Shown: positions 27,410 to 35,758, counted from the first letter of the stretch. The stretch: DNA of 64,000 nucleotides from Streptomyces hygroscopicus (GCF_026168105.1 NZ_LBMW01000033.1:27806-91805), one strand, 5' to 3'. The notes: generated from the letters alone by a model not told the origin. Numbers and translations are program-made.

Positions 27410-27538
27410 TACGTTGATCCACATGTTCCTCCTCTTGGCATAGGACCCGCCCAGGACCGTGATCGACGAGCAGCGTTCGGCTGTGGTCGTCGCGGCACCC
27501 CGGTGTCCCCTCATCGCCTCCAGTCGAGGAACCTCCAC

Positions 27539-28840
27539 ATGCCCGCGTCTTCCGTGGTGCGGCCTTCGTATGCCGCCGTCCTCCGTGTCCCGTACGCCCG
27601 TCGTACCTTCGGTGCCGCCCTGTTGGGGCGACTGTCGTACGGGACGGTCTCCCTGTCCGTGATGCTGTCCGTGACCCGGGCGACCGGGTCGTACGCCGTG
27701 GCCGGGACGGTCATGGCGCTCTTCGGGGCCACGACGGTCCTCCTCTCACCGCTGCGGGCCGCGTTCGTCGACCGGTACGGGCCCCGGCGGGCGCTCGTGC
27801 CGATGGCCCTGCTGTACGCGGGGATCCTGGTCGTGCTGGCCGTGGTGAGTCTGCGGCCGGGCGCGCCGGTGCCGCTCCTGGGCGCGCTGGCTCTCGCGGC
27901 CGGGGCCTGCCCGCCTCCGCTGGGCCCCACCATGCGCGCCGTGTGGAGCGAACTCCTCGATGATCAGCGGCTGTTGCAGCGGGCGTATGCGCTCGACGGG
28001 GTGGCCGAGGAACTTCTGTTCGTGTCCGGGCCGCTGATCGTGGGTGCGGTGGTGCGGTGGGCGCCGCCGGGGGCCGGGGTGGCGCTGAGCGCGCTGCTGG
28101 TGGCGGCCGGGACCATCGCCTTCGTCTCGTCGCCCGCGACGGCCGGGGCACGCCCCGTCACGGCGCGCCCGGCGCGTACCGCGGGACGACCGCGGGGGAT
28201 GCGGTCTCTGGTGCGGCCCGTGCTCGTGGCCGCCGGGGTCGGGGTGGCGGTCGGCGCGCTCGATCTGCTGGTCCTGGCCTTCGCCGAGCAGCGGAGGCAC
28301 GGCGACGACGTCGTGGCGTGGGTGCTCGCGGCGCTGTCCGCGGGCAGCGCGGTCGGCGGTCTGCTGAACGGGGCGGTCCCCTGGCGGGTGAGTGCGCGGA
28401 TCCGTCTGCCGCTGCTCACCGCGGGTCTCGGCCTGACCCTGGCCGTGGCGGGGCTGGCACCCGGCCTCGGCGTCCTCGCGGCGGCGGTGGCCTGCGCGGG
28501 CCTGTTCATCGCCCCGGCCCTGACCACGTCGTACCTGGTCGCGGACGAGTCGGCCGCGCCCGGCTTCCGCACCCGGGCCGGAGCCTGGGTCAACACGGCC
28601 GTCAACGCGGGCTGCTCGGTCGGTTCGGCCGCGGTGGGCGCGCTGGTGGGGCATCTGCCGCTCGTGCTGTGCTTCGCGGCGTCCGGAGCCGTGACGGTGG
28701 CGGCCGCGACCCTGGCGGGATGCGGGGCGGCTGCCGCCGGATCCCCAAGGGGTCAGGGCCGAACGGGTGGTGCGCGCACGTGGACGTCGCGCCGCCGACG
28801 TGCGCGGCCGGGGCGGGGTGACGTGTCCTCGGTGCGGTGA
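27539..28840 (+). CDS. MFS transporter
   Basis: Membrane protein of 433 residues with about 12 helices. The first inter-helix loop, LLSPLRAAFVDRYGPRRALVPM, contains the MFS motif-A-like DRYGPRR. A second one, ELLDDQRLLQRAYALDGVAEELLFVSGPL, is typical of multidrug-type members. The C-terminus is Arg/Gly-rich (RRRRARPGRGDV). The start is set by GAGGA 8 bases before the ATG at 27539; the frame from 27503 has no site. Substrate unknown; no regulator is coupled directly. Confidence 0.85.
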   Translation: MPASSVVRPSYAAVLRVPYARRTFGAALLGRLSYGTVSLSVMLSVTRATGSYAVAGTVMALFGATTVLLSPLRAAFVDRYGPRRALVPMALLYAGILVVLAVVSLRPGAPVPLLGALALAAGACPPPLGPTMRAVWSELLDDQRLLQRAYALDGVAEELLFVSGPLIVGAVVRWAPPGAGVALSALLVAAGTIAFVSSPATAGARPVTARPARTAGRPRGMRSLVRPVLVAAGVGVAVGALDLLVLAFAEQRRHGDDVVAWVLAALSAGSAVGGLLNGAVPWRVSARIRLPLLTAGLGLTLAVAGLAPGLGVLAAAVACAGLFIAPALTTSYLVADESAAPGFRTRAGAWVNTAVNAGCSVGSAAVGALVGHLPLVLCFAASGAVTVAAATLAGCGAAAAGSPRGQGRTGGARTWTSRRRRARPGRGDVSSVR

Positions 28841-29076
28841 CGGGTGGCGGCTCGTCCGCCGGGAGCGGGCGGCGTTGCGTCCGCGGCGGGCCTGGCGCCG
28901 GGCGTCGGCGTAGGCACGGCGACGGAGGCGTGTGCCCGGAGGGCGTGCGGGACCCGGCCCGTGCGTCGCGCCCCCGGCCCTGCGCGTGGTGCGCGGTCGG
29001 GACCGGGGTGACGCGCCTCGGTGCCGCGCGGGTCCGTGCGGTGACGGGTGGGCGTCGTCCGCCGGGAGCGGGCGGC
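28832..29076. repeat. Degenerate direct repeat in a gene-poor gap
   Basis: A unit of about 41 bases beginning GTGCGGTGACGGGTGG occurs at 28832-28873 and again at 29036-29076 with one or two differences, and the sequence before each copy (GGGGTGACGYGYCCTCGGTGC-like) is also similar. The first copy contains the stop of the MFS gene. The gap 28841-29166 has no convincing gene on either strand. It looks like a decayed duplication of the gene's 3' end. Confidence 0.6.
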
Positions 29077-29166
29077 TCCAGCCCCGCGGGCGGCGCAGTC
29101 GGCGGTGCGGTGCATCCGCCGGCTGCTCCACCGGGCGGGTGGGCCGGGGCAGTCCCTCCGGCGCCG

Positions 29167-29643
29167 CTACGGCTTTCCCCGCTGCCCCCGCAGGTGTTCC
29201 GCGACCGGGCGCAGGGACTTGTGCAGCTGCTCCAGGTCGTCGGGGGACAGCAGATCGATGAAGTGCCGCCGTACGGACGACACATGGTGGGGCGCGACCT
29301 TCTGCATCGTCTCCATGCCGTGGTCCGTGAGAACCGCGTACAGGCCCCGGCGGTCGGACTCGCAGTTCTCGCGACGGACCAGGTCCGCGTTCTCCATACG
29401 CGTGATCTGGTGTGAGAGGCGGCTCTTGGACTGGAGGGTGGCGGCCGCGAGGTCGCTCATCCGCATCCGCATGCCCTCCGACTCCGAGAGATTCACCAGG
29501 ATCTCGTAGTCGTTCATCGTCAGGCCGAACGGCTGCAGATCCCTTTCGAGCTGATATGCCAACAGCCTGTTGACCTCGAGGTGGGTGCGCCAGGCGCACT
29601 GCTCCGCATCGGTCAGCCAGTGTGTGGCCGTCTCGGTCTCCAT
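29167..29643 (-). CDS. absC: MarR-family regulator, probable AbsC orthologue
   Basis: Winged-helix regulator of 158 residues. The recognition segment MRMSDLAAATLQSKSRLSHQITRMENADLV is followed by the wing RRENCESDRRGLYAVLTDHG, standard MarR features. Its length and position (just beyond the meaB block and before the AIM24 genes) match S. coelicolor AbsC, a MarR protein linked to antibiotic production in zinc-limited cultures. The orthology is inferred from memory of gene order, so treat the symbol with care. A dyad lies 12 bases upstream of the start. Confidence 0.75.
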   Translation of the reverse strand: METETATHWLTDAEQCAWRTHLEVNRLLAYQLERDLQPFGLTMNDYEILVNLSESEGMRMRMSDLAAATLQSKSRLSHQITRMENADLVRRENCESDRRGLYAVLTDHGMETMQKVAPHHVSSVRRHFIDLLSPDDLEQLHKSLRPVAEHLRGQRGKP

Positions 29644-29654
29644 GAATGAAGTCT

Positions 29655-29665
29655 ACCTAAAAGGT
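29655..29665. promoter_or_regulatory. Dyad upstream of the MarR gene
   Basis: ACCT-AAA-AGGT is a perfect 4-base inverted repeat, extended imperfectly on both sides (CTACCT, AGGTTG), 12 bases before the start of the MarR gene. It is a plausible autoregulatory site. Confidence 0.4.
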
Positions 29666-29735
29666 TGAAAGGCGAACTAGTGAGGGTGGTGTGACTGTGC
29701 GCACGCGTTCGATGTCACACTCCGCAGACTACCGC

Positions 29736-30533
29736 TCACAGCCCGAAGCGACGCTGGAGGTCTCCCAGCTGTCCGGGAAGGCGCGGTGCCCCCGGCTGCT
29801 GTCCTTGGTGCCCGGGTACCCCCATGCCGCCCGGTACGCCCGGCTCGTGCGGGACCGCTCCCGTGGGCAGTTCCTCCATGAGGGTCTCCGTGGATTGCAG
29901 CAGTACCGTGCCCGCCCCCACGAACTCGAACTGATGCTCCTCTCCGGAGGCCCCGCCGAGGCCCGTCATCGCACGTAGACCGCCCCATACGCCGGTCAGG
30001 TACCCGTGGTCGTAGTGGTGGCACGGGGAGGGGCAGTCCGCCCAGCCGACCAGGGCCTGCGGATCGACCCGGATCGGGGGTTCCATGAACACCACCGGAC
30101 CGTTAGATGCGGCTACGAACTTGCCGGTTCCGATCAGTGTCAGGAATCCCGGAATGATCGATTGCTTGAGTGCGAGACTTGGCTGAAAAGCGAGCAGGTT
30201 GCCCGAGCGAATGGTCAGATTGCCGTCCTCCAGGTCGTAGGAATTCACATCGAAGGCCCGGTCGGCGAGGAGCATCTTGCCCGAGCCCTGTGCCACGACC
30301 CAGTCGCTGGCGTGCAGTGGCGAATGAAAGGACGTACGGACAAGGTGGTCCAAACGGCCGTGCCCGACGCCGTTGAACTCGATCGTGCCGTAGTAGGCGA
30401 TCATCTTGCCCTTCTGCAGGAACCACTGGCTCCCCTTCAGGTCCACGCAGAAGGTGTACGCGTTGACGTTGTCGTCGACCGGCAGGGTCGCCGGGTCGTG
30501 GATCACGGGGCCGCCACCCGGGTAGGTGCTCAC
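29736..30533 (-). CDS. AIM24-family protein, C-terminal member of triplet
   Basis: Protein of 265 residues of the AIM24 (formerly DUF124) family, which folds as a beta-helix-like repeat and is often seen in stress-related (Ter-associated) contexts. The segments WFLQKGKMIAYYGTIEFNG, GKMLLADRAFDVNSYDLEDG and NLLAFQPSL follow the family pattern. It carries a C-terminal Pro/Gly-rich tail of about 45 residues not seen in the other two copies. Its GTG overlaps the preceding stop by 4 bases. Molecular function is unknown for bacterial AIM24 proteins. Confidence 0.85.
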   Translation of the reverse strand: MSTYPGGGPVIHDPATLPVDDNVNAYTFCVDLKGSQWFLQKGKMIAYYGTIEFNGVGHGRLDHLVRTSFHSPLHASDWVVAQGSGKMLLADRAFDVNSYDLEDGNLTIRSGNLLAFQPSLALKQSIIPGFLTLIGTGKFVAASNGPVVFMEPPIRVDPQALVGWADCPSPCHHYDHGYLTGVWGGLRAMTGLGGASGEEHQFEFVGAGTVLLQSTETLMEELPTGAVPHEPGVPGGMGVPGHQGQQPGAPRLPGQLGDLQRRFGL

Positions 30534-31180
30534 AGCTTCTCCTCCGAGGCCTGGACGTACACCGCACCACTGCCGCTCAGCTCCAGTTGGAACGCCTCGC
30601 CGGAGCCGCGGCCCACCATGTCGCGCCAGCCGAGCGCGGCGGACAGCCTGTTGCGTACGTCGCCGTGGTGCGCGACGTACGCCTGAGGGTCGACATGGAC
30701 CGGGCGCTGCGGGGTGATCGGCACCTCGAAGACGCCCCCGTGCGCCATGACGGCGACCGCGCCGTGCCCGGTGAGGGTGGTCGTGAACAGGCCCTGACCG
30801 GTGACCTGGCCGCGCACCAGGCCCATGACGCCGCCCTGCGAGCCCATGAACATCGTGCCTTGCTGAAGGCTGCCCTCGAAGGCGAGCAGCCGGTCCGCCT
30901 CGACGTACAAGGTGTCCCCGGTGAGGTTGATCACCTGGATGTGGTGACCGCCGTGCCCGAACAGGACCGTGCCGTCGCCCTCGACCGTCATCAGCGGCGT
31001 CGCCTCGCCCGCGGCCCGGCGGCCGATCATCGACATGACCCCGCCCTGGCCGCCCTGGATGTTGGGGGTGAAGGAGACCCGGCCCTTGTAGGCGAGCATC
31101 GCTCCCCGCTGGCTGTACACATGACGGCCGGGTACGACCGTCGCCTCGATCATCTTCGAGTTCACTTCGCGGAAGGCCAT
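30530..31180 (-). CDS. AIM24-family protein, middle of triplet
   Basis: 216-residue AIM24 protein. FREVNSKMIEATVV, RGAMLAYKGRVSFTPN, GTVLFGHGGHHIQVINLTGD and DRLLAFEGSLQQGTMFMG correspond segment by segment to the other copies. No signal peptide or membrane helix. It is translationally coupled to the downstream copy (GTGA overlap) and begins 1 base after the upstream copy ends, so all three are one operon running towards the MarR gene. Confidence 0.87.
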   Translation of the reverse strand: MAFREVNSKMIEATVVPGRHVYSQRGAMLAYKGRVSFTPNIQGGQGGVMSMIGRRAAGEATPLMTVEGDGTVLFGHGGHHIQVINLTGDTLYVEADRLLAFEGSLQQGTMFMGSQGGVMGLVRGQVTGQGLFTTTLTGHGAVAVMAHGGVFEVPITPQRPVHVDPQAYVAHHGDVRNRLSAALGWRDMVGRGSGEAFQLELSGSGAVYVQASEEKL

Positions 31181-31181
31181 G

Positions 31182-31814
31182 TCAGAGGTCCCCCGCGATC
31201 GTGTTGCGCTCGCTGGGCTGGACGTAGACGAGTCCGTCCCCCTCGAAGCGGATCTGGAAGGCCTCGCCGCCGCCCTCGCCGAGGAACGTGCGGAACGTCA
31301 CGCCCGACTGGAACGACTGCCGCAGATTCCCCTGGTGCGCGATGTACGCGCCGGGGTCGACGATCAGCGGGTACTGCGTGCTCACTCGCAGCACCAGCGC
31401 CGGTCCGTCCGACATGATCGCCGCCTGGCCGTGGCCCTCGACGGTCGTCGTGAACAGGCCGTTGCCCTGCGAGGCGCCGCGCAGCCCGGTGAAGGTCGTG
31501 CCCGTGCGCAGGCCGGCCTCCGTCACGAGCAGGTTGCTCGACTCGACGTACAGCTTGTCCCCCTGGAGGCTGACGAGATTGATCTCGGATGCCCGGTCCG
31601 CGAACCAGCAGGTCCCCTGTCCCTTCACCTCCATCACGGTCATCTGCTCGCCGGTGAGCCGACGGGTCACCATTCCCCGGATCCCCTCACCGCCGCCGGT
31701 GAGCTTCTTGAAGGTCATCTGCCCGTCGTACGCCACCATGGAGCCGTTCTTCGCCTTCACGGCGTCCCCGGTCATGTCGACGGCCAGCACCTTGCTGCCT
31801 TGCAGTCGGAACAT
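31182..31814 (-). CDS. AIM24-family protein, first of triplet
   Basis: 210-residue AIM24 protein with MFRLQGSKVLAVDMTGDAVKA, GSMVAYDGQMTFKKL, GTCWFADRASEINLV and NLLVTEAGLRTGTTFTGLRG. I start at the ATG at 31814; the frame continues to 31922 but the added residues are basic and low-complexity. It heads the three-gene operon. It is divergent from the DUF3817 gene, so the 31815-31965 gap must hold promoters for both directions. Confidence 0.87.
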   Translation of the reverse strand: MFRLQGSKVLAVDMTGDAVKAKNGSMVAYDGQMTFKKLTGGGEGIRGMVTRRLTGEQMTVMEVKGQGTCWFADRASEINLVSLQGDKLYVESSNLLVTEAGLRTGTTFTGLRGASQGNGLFTTTVEGHGQAAIMSDGPALVLRVSTQYPLIVDPGAYIAHQGNLRQSFQSGVTFRTFLGEGGGEAFQIRFEGDGLVYVQPSERNTIAGDL

Positions 31815-31965
31815 CGCCACGGGGCGAAGGTAGCGGCCGGACCGGCGCGGCGGACAGACCCCTCGCGCGGGGGCGACACGGTCGTTTGTCACAATGGGCC
31901 CAGCATTTGTGCATCCGTTCACAAGGCGACCGCGTCGTCAGCGACTCTCCCACCGAAGGTGACCC

Positions 31966-32316
31966 GTGGACCTCAAGACAGCCTCCGCCATCCGCCGACT
32001 CCGCCTGATCTCCGTGCCGGAAGGCATCTCCTGGCTCGTGCTCGCGACGTGCACGGTCATCAAGTACACGGTCACATCCAGCGTCGACGTCGCCCGGTGG
32101 CTGGGCCCGATCCACGGCGTGCTGTTCGTCCTCTACGTGGTCTTCTGGCTCGACGCCTGGAACCGCACCAAGTGGGAGAAGGGGACGGCCGCGCTCTACT
32201 TCGCCTACTCCGTCATTCCCGGCGGGGGCTTCCTCGCCGAGCGTCGGCTCCGCCGTGCGGCCGAGGACGCGGTGATCGCCTCCCGGGCCCGCCGCGAAGG
32301 GGTCGTGAACGCGTGA
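31966..32316 (+). CDS. DUF3817 integral membrane protein
   Basis: Membrane protein of 116 residues with three helices. RLRLISVPEGISWLVLATCTVIK, GPIHGVLFVLYVVFWLDAWN and ALYFAYSVIPGGGFLAERRL match the DUF3817 pattern, including the conserved HG in the second helix. The GTG start follows GAAGGTGA. It overlaps the thiamine-binding gene by 4 bases. A second DUF3817 gene lies at 35377. Function unknown. Confidence 0.85.
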   Translation: MDLKTASAIRRLRLISVPEGISWLVLATCTVIKYTVTSSVDVARWLGPIHGVLFVLYVVFWLDAWNRTKWEKGTAALYFAYSVIPGGGFLAERRLRRAAEDAVIASRARREGVVNA

Positions 32317-32609
32317 TCGTCGCCTTTTCCGTGACGCCCCTGGGGGTCGGTGAGGACGTGGGGGAGTACGTCGCCGACGCCGTGCGGGTCGTACGGGAAT
32401 CGGGGCTGCCGAACCGTACCGACGCGATGTTCACGTCGGTCGAGGGTGAGTGGGACGAGGTGATGGACGTCGTGAAGCGCGCCGTGGCCGTGGTCGAGGA
32501 GCGCGCTCCGCGAGTCTCCCTCGTCCTGAAGGCGGACATCCGCCCGGGTGTGACGGACGGGCTCACCGCCAAGGTGGAAACGGTGGAGCGGCATCTGTCC
32601 GGCGAGTGA
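32313..32609 (+). CDS. MTH1187-family thiamine-binding protein
   Basis: Small cytoplasmic protein of 98 residues of the Thiamine_BP/DUF77 family, ferredoxin-like alpha-beta fold. VIVAFSVTPLGVGEDVGEYVADAV, then SGLPNRTDAMFTSVEGEWDEVMDVV and APRVSLVLKADIRPG are characteristic, ending with TAKVETVERHL. Family members bind thiamine or derivatives as tetramers; the physiological role is unclear. The start (GTG 32313) overlaps the previous stop. Confidence 0.87.
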   Translation: MIVAFSVTPLGVGEDVGEYVADAVRVVRESGLPNRTDAMFTSVEGEWDEVMDVVKRAVAVVEERAPRVSLVLKADIRPGVTDGLTAKVETVERHLSGE

Positions 32610-32625
32610 CCTGCCCCCAGCAGCG

Positions 32626-32658
32626 GAGAACCCCCGGCCCTGCAGGGCCGGGGTTCTC
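32626..32658. terminator. Hairpin terminator
   Basis: GAGAACCCC-C-GGCCC / GGGCC-GGGGTTCTC with loop TGCA and one bulged C, 16 bases after the thiamine-binding gene and followed by CCCTTGTC. It separates that unit from the TetR-controlled promoter downstream. Confidence 0.85.
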
Positions 32659-32682
32659 CCTTGTCAGCGACTTGAGCGGCGG

Positions 32683-32742
32683 TTTGAGCGGCCGCTCAAA
32701 TCTCCTGTAGTGTCAGGTGACTTGATTGAGCAGTCGCTCAAC
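32683..32742 (+). promoter_or_regulatory. Two TetR operators flanking a promoter
   Basis: Operator 1 at 32683-32700 is the perfect 18-base palindrome TTTGAGCGGCCGCTCAAA. Operator 2 at 32725-32742 is ATTGAGC-AGTC-GCTCAAC, with the same TTGAGC arms. Their centres are 42 bases apart, four helical turns. TTGAGC inside operator 1 (32684-32689) can serve as -35, with TAGTGT (32708-32713) as -10 at 18-base spacing, so a bound repressor would block the promoter of the 32769-34174 operon. A further half site TTGAGCGG is at 32672-32679. Confidence 0.75.
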
Positions 32743-32768
32743 GGGGCCGGTGACATGGGGGATTCGCA

Positions 32769-33533
32769 ATGGGGCTCTACGTGGAGGCGCACATACGGGG
32801 GGACCTCGACGAACTGTGGGCGCGGATCCAGGACCCCGCGCAGCGCCGGCGCTGGCACCTGCGCCTCACCGAGATCCACCACATGCCGTGCACGGAGGGC
32901 GGACGGCCGGACGGGACCCGCAACTGCGCGCTGCGGTTCTCCTCGCCGCACCCGCTGTCGCCGATCGCGGAGGGGAGCGGCTACTGGCGGTGCGTGCCCG
33001 AGGACGACGGCGTCCGCTTCCTCACCGGGTACGGCCACCGGCCGCGCCGGGGCCGCGCCGGGGCCCTCGCGGACCGCGTCCTGGTCCGCCCGCTGCTCGG
33101 CTGGGCGACCGCCTGGTCCGTCGACCGGCTCCGGCTGTGGCTGGAGCGGGGGATCACCCCTGAGCGGGCGCGGCTGAACTGGCTGGCGGAGCTCGCCGTG
33201 CGCGCGCTCGTCCTCACCGCCGGCGGCACGGGCTTCGGCGCGGTCTCCGTCATCCGCTTCTTCGGCTCCCTGGCGCCGACGGTGGCCTATCTCTGCCCGC
33301 TGCTGCTCGCCCTCGTCATCTCCGTGGCCCTGTTCGCCCCGCCGTCGGCGCGCACCCCGGCCGCCCGCCGCTGTCTGCGTACCGGAGCCCTCGTGGCCGA
33401 AGACATGACCGAAGTGCCGGTTCGCGAACCGCAGCCCGACCGGGAAGCGTCCCGGAGGCCCGTCGGACGACTCCCGCACGTGAGCCGCGTGCGTCCCCGG
33501 CTGCGGCCGGTCAAGGAGGAGGCGCCGGCATGA
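32769..33533 (+). CDS. SRPBCC-domain membrane protein
   Basis: Protein of 254 residues. The N-terminal 130 residues begin LYVEAHIRGDLDELWARIQDP, typical of the SRPBCC/START-like ligand-binding fold. A region with two hydrophobic helices near 165-200 (GFGAVSVIRFF and VAYLCPLLLALVISVALF) follows, and then a basic tail. A lipid-binding role at the membrane is possible but unproven. It overlaps the TetR gene by 4 bases and shares the palindrome-flanked promoter upstream. Confidence 0.75.
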   Translation: MGLYVEAHIRGDLDELWARIQDPAQRRRWHLRLTEIHHMPCTEGGRPDGTRNCALRFSSPHPLSPIAEGSGYWRCVPEDDGVRFLTGYGHRPRRGRAGALADRVLVRPLLGWATAWSVDRLRLWLERGITPERARLNWLAELAVRALVLTAGGTGFGAVSVIRFFGSLAPTVAYLCPLLLALVISVALFAPPSARTPAARRCLRTGALVAEDMTEVPVREPQPDREASRRPVGRLPHVSRVRPRLRPVKEEAPA

Positions 33534-34174
33534 CCGGGACGACCAAGGCGAAGCTGCTGGAGGGAGCGCTGCGGACGCTCACCGAGCAGGGGATCGCCGG
33601 GACGTCGGCCCGGACGATCGCGGCGACCGCGGGCGTCAACCAGGCGCTGGTCTTCTACCACTTCGGCTCGGTGGACGAGCTGCTGGCGGCGGCCTGCCGG
33701 CATGCGACGGAGCAGCGGGTGGCGCGGTACCGGGAGCGGCTCGACGCGATCGGCTCGCTCGCCGAACTCCTCGCGTTCGGACGGGAGATGCACGAGGAGG
33801 AGAAGGCCCAGGGCCATGTGACGGTCCTCGGTCAGCTGCTGGCCGGGGCAGGGACCCATCCCCGTCTCGCGTCGGCCACGGCGGCGGGGCTCGAACTCTG
33901 GATCGTGGAGATCGAGCGGGTGCTGACGCGGGTGCTGGCGTCGACGCCGCTGGGGGAGTTCGCCGACGCCGGGGGCCTGGCGCGTGCGGTGTCGGCGTCC
34001 TTCGTCGGCATCGAGCTGTACGAGGGGGTGGACGCGGCCGGCGCGGGCGCGGCGCTCGCGGCCCTGGAGCAACTGGCGTCCCTGGCGTCCGCCCTCGAGG
34101 GCCTGGGCCCGGTGGCCCAGCGAGCGCTCCGCCACAGGCTGCGCCGTGCGTCGGGCCCCTTAGGCGGTGTCTGA
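33530..34174 (+). CDS. TetR-family regulator of the SRPBCC operon
   Basis: Regulator of 214 residues. The HTH is clear: ALRTLTEQGIAGTSARTIAATAGVNQALVFYHFGSVDELLAAACR. The ligand domain is helical and includes LGQLLAGAGTHPRLASATA. Co-translated with the SRPBCC gene (ATGA overlap). The palindromes at 32683 and 32725 just before this operon are probably its autoregulatory operators, an inference from position and the half-site symmetry expected for TetR dimers. Confidence 0.9.
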   Translation: MTGTTKAKLLEGALRTLTEQGIAGTSARTIAATAGVNQALVFYHFGSVDELLAAACRHATEQRVARYRERLDAIGSLAELLAFGREMHEEEKAQGHVTVLGQLLAGAGTHPRLASATAAGLELWIVEIERVLTRVLASTPLGEFADAGGLARAVSASFVGIELYEGVDAAGAGAALAALEQLASLASALEGLGPVAQRALRHRLRRASGPLGGV

Positions 34175-34245
34175 CCGTTCCCGCCGGGCGCGCGAATGGC
34201 CGGACTCCGCCCGGGCGGTGCCGGGCACCCGCGGCCTCCTTCCGC

Positions 34246-34677
34246 TCACCGTTTCCCTTCCACGTACTCCTTGAAGTGCCCGAGATCGCTGCGGACGAGC
34301 CGTTCGATCGCGCTCGCCTGCGCGAATCCCTTCGGCCCGCCGAACGTCTCCCTGACGGCGGCGGGGTCGTACTCGATCCGTACCTGCACCCGGGTGTGGT
34401 TCTGGTCGATCGGCTGCAACGCGACGGAGCCCGCCAGCTCGGCGCCGCCCGTGGTGCGCCAGTCCAGCACGCGTTCCCCACCGCGGTCGGAGACCTCGGC
34501 CTCGAACTCCCGGGTCCGTCCGCCCGCCTCGACGTCCAGATGCGCTCGGCCTCCCGCCTCCGTACGGGCGTCGCGCACCCCCTGCACGAAGCGGGGATAG
34601 TTCTCCACGCGATGGAGGCTGTTCCAGGCCGTGTCGACCGGAACTCCGACGTCGACGTGTTCTTCGAGAGTGCTCAT
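34246..34677 (-). CDS. SRPBCC-family protein (polyketide cyclase-like)
   Basis: Soluble 143-residue SRPBCC protein: STLEEHVDVGVPVDTAWNSLHRVENYPRFVQGV is the family start, followed by the beta strands VLDWRTTGGAELAGSVALQP and TRVQVRIEYDP. The start at 34677 is chosen because GGAGGTGT precedes it. It is convergent with the TetR gene and divergent from the MarR gene. This is a second SRPBCC protein within 2 kb, distinct from the membrane-linked one at 32769. Ligand unknown. Confidence 0.85.
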   Translation of the reverse strand: MSTLEEHVDVGVPVDTAWNSLHRVENYPRFVQGVRDARTEAGGRAHLDVEAGGRTREFEAEVSDRGGERVLDWRTTGGAELAGSVALQPIDQNHTRVQVRIEYDPAAVRETFGGPKGFAQASAIERLVRSDLGHFKEYVEGKR

Positions 34678-34802
34678 GACACACCTCCACGTTCGGTTCA
34701 TGACGCATGGCCTTCCGCTTCCAGTGTGCGCCGGAGGCGGTCGGCCGACCGAAAAGCGAGACGGGGCTGACCAGCATATGACCGGCCGGTAAGGTCGATG
34801 CC

Positions 34803-35312
34803 GTGCCGAAGCCCCTCAGTCTGTCCTTCGATCCCATCGCCCGCGCCGACGAACACTGGAAGCAGCGGTGGGGAAACGTGCCTTCCATGGCCGCCATCAC
34901 CTCGGTCATGCGGGCGCAGCAGATCCTGCTCGCCGAGGTCGACGCGGTCGTGAAACCGTACGGACTGACCTTCGCCCGCTACGAGGCGCTGGTGCTGCTC
35001 ACCTTCTCCAAGTCGGGCGAGCTGCCGATGTCCAAGATCGGCGAGCGGCTGATGGTGCACCCCACGTCCGTCACCAACACCGTCGACCGTCTGGTGCGCT
35101 CCGGCCTCGTCGCCAAGCGGCCCAACCCCAACGACGGCCGCGGCACCCTCGCCTCCATCACCGACAAGGGCCGTGAAGTCTGCGACGCGGCCACCCGCGA
35201 CCTGATGGCGATGGACTTCGGGCTCGGTGTGTACGACGCGGAGGAGTGCGCCGAGCTCTTCGCCATGCTGCGCCCGCTGCGCATCGCCGCGGGGGACTTC
35301 GAAGCCGAGTAG
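34803..35312 (+). CDS. MarR-family transcriptional regulator
   Basis: Winged-helix regulator of 169 residues. Helix 1 starts at about 30 (AAITSVMRAQQILLAEVDAVVKPYGLTFARYEALVLL), the recognition helix is MSKIGERLMVHPTSVTNTVDRLVRSGLV and the wing KRPNPNDGRGTLASITDKG. The start is GTG at 34803. ACCGGCCGGT (34781-34790), a perfect 10-base palindrome, lies 12 bases upstream and could be its operator. It precedes a DUF3817 gene by 64 bases. Confidence 0.9.
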   Translation: MPKPLSLSFDPIARADEHWKQRWGNVPSMAAITSVMRAQQILLAEVDAVVKPYGLTFARYEALVLLTFSKSGELPMSKIGERLMVHPTSVTNTVDRLVRSGLVAKRPNPNDGRGTLASITDKGREVCDAATRDLMAMDFGLGVYDAEECAELFAMLRPLRIAAGDFEAE

Positions 35313-35376
35313 CACGCCCCCGTACGGCGCGGGGGTACCCGAAGATCGCCCGAAACGGGCCGTTACGCTCGTCCCC

Positions 35377-35715
35377 ATGAAAAAGAGCGTGCTGACCCGC
35401 TACCGCGTGATGGCCTACGTCACGGGCGTGCTGCTGGTCCTGCTGACCCTCGGCGTGATCGCCAAGTACGTGCTGGACATGAACGGCGCGGCGGACTTCA
35501 CCCGCGTCGTCGGCATCGCCCACGGCTGGCTGTACGTCGTCTACCTGGTCTTCGCCTTCGACCTCGGCTCCAAGGCGAAGTGGCCGGTCGGCAAGCAGCT
35601 GTGGGTGCTGCTGGCGGGGACGATCCCCACGGCGGCCTTCTTCGTGGAGCGCAAGGTCAGCCACGAGCTGGAGGCGAAGCTCACCGAGGACGCTCCCGCG
35701 GTCGCGAAGGCGTAG
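35377..35715 (+). CDS. DUF3817 integral membrane protein (second copy)
   Basis: 112-residue protein with three membrane helices: YRVMAYVTGVLLVLLTLGVIAKYV, VVGIAHGWLYVVYLVFAFDLG and LWVLLAGTIPTAAFFVERKV. The HGWLYVVYLV stretch is the DUF3817 hallmark, as in the gene at 31966. The start is the ATG at 35377. Function unknown; it may be co-transcribed with the MarR gene upstream. Confidence 0.85.
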   Translation: MKKSVLTRYRVMAYVTGVLLVLLTLGVIAKYVLDMNGAADFTRVVGIAHGWLYVVYLVFAFDLGSKAKWPVGKQLWVLLAGTIPTAAFFVERKVSHELEAKLTEDAPAVAKA

Positions 35716-35758
35716 CGGACACCGCCGTACGGCTCACGTGCGGCGGTCAGCCATCGAC

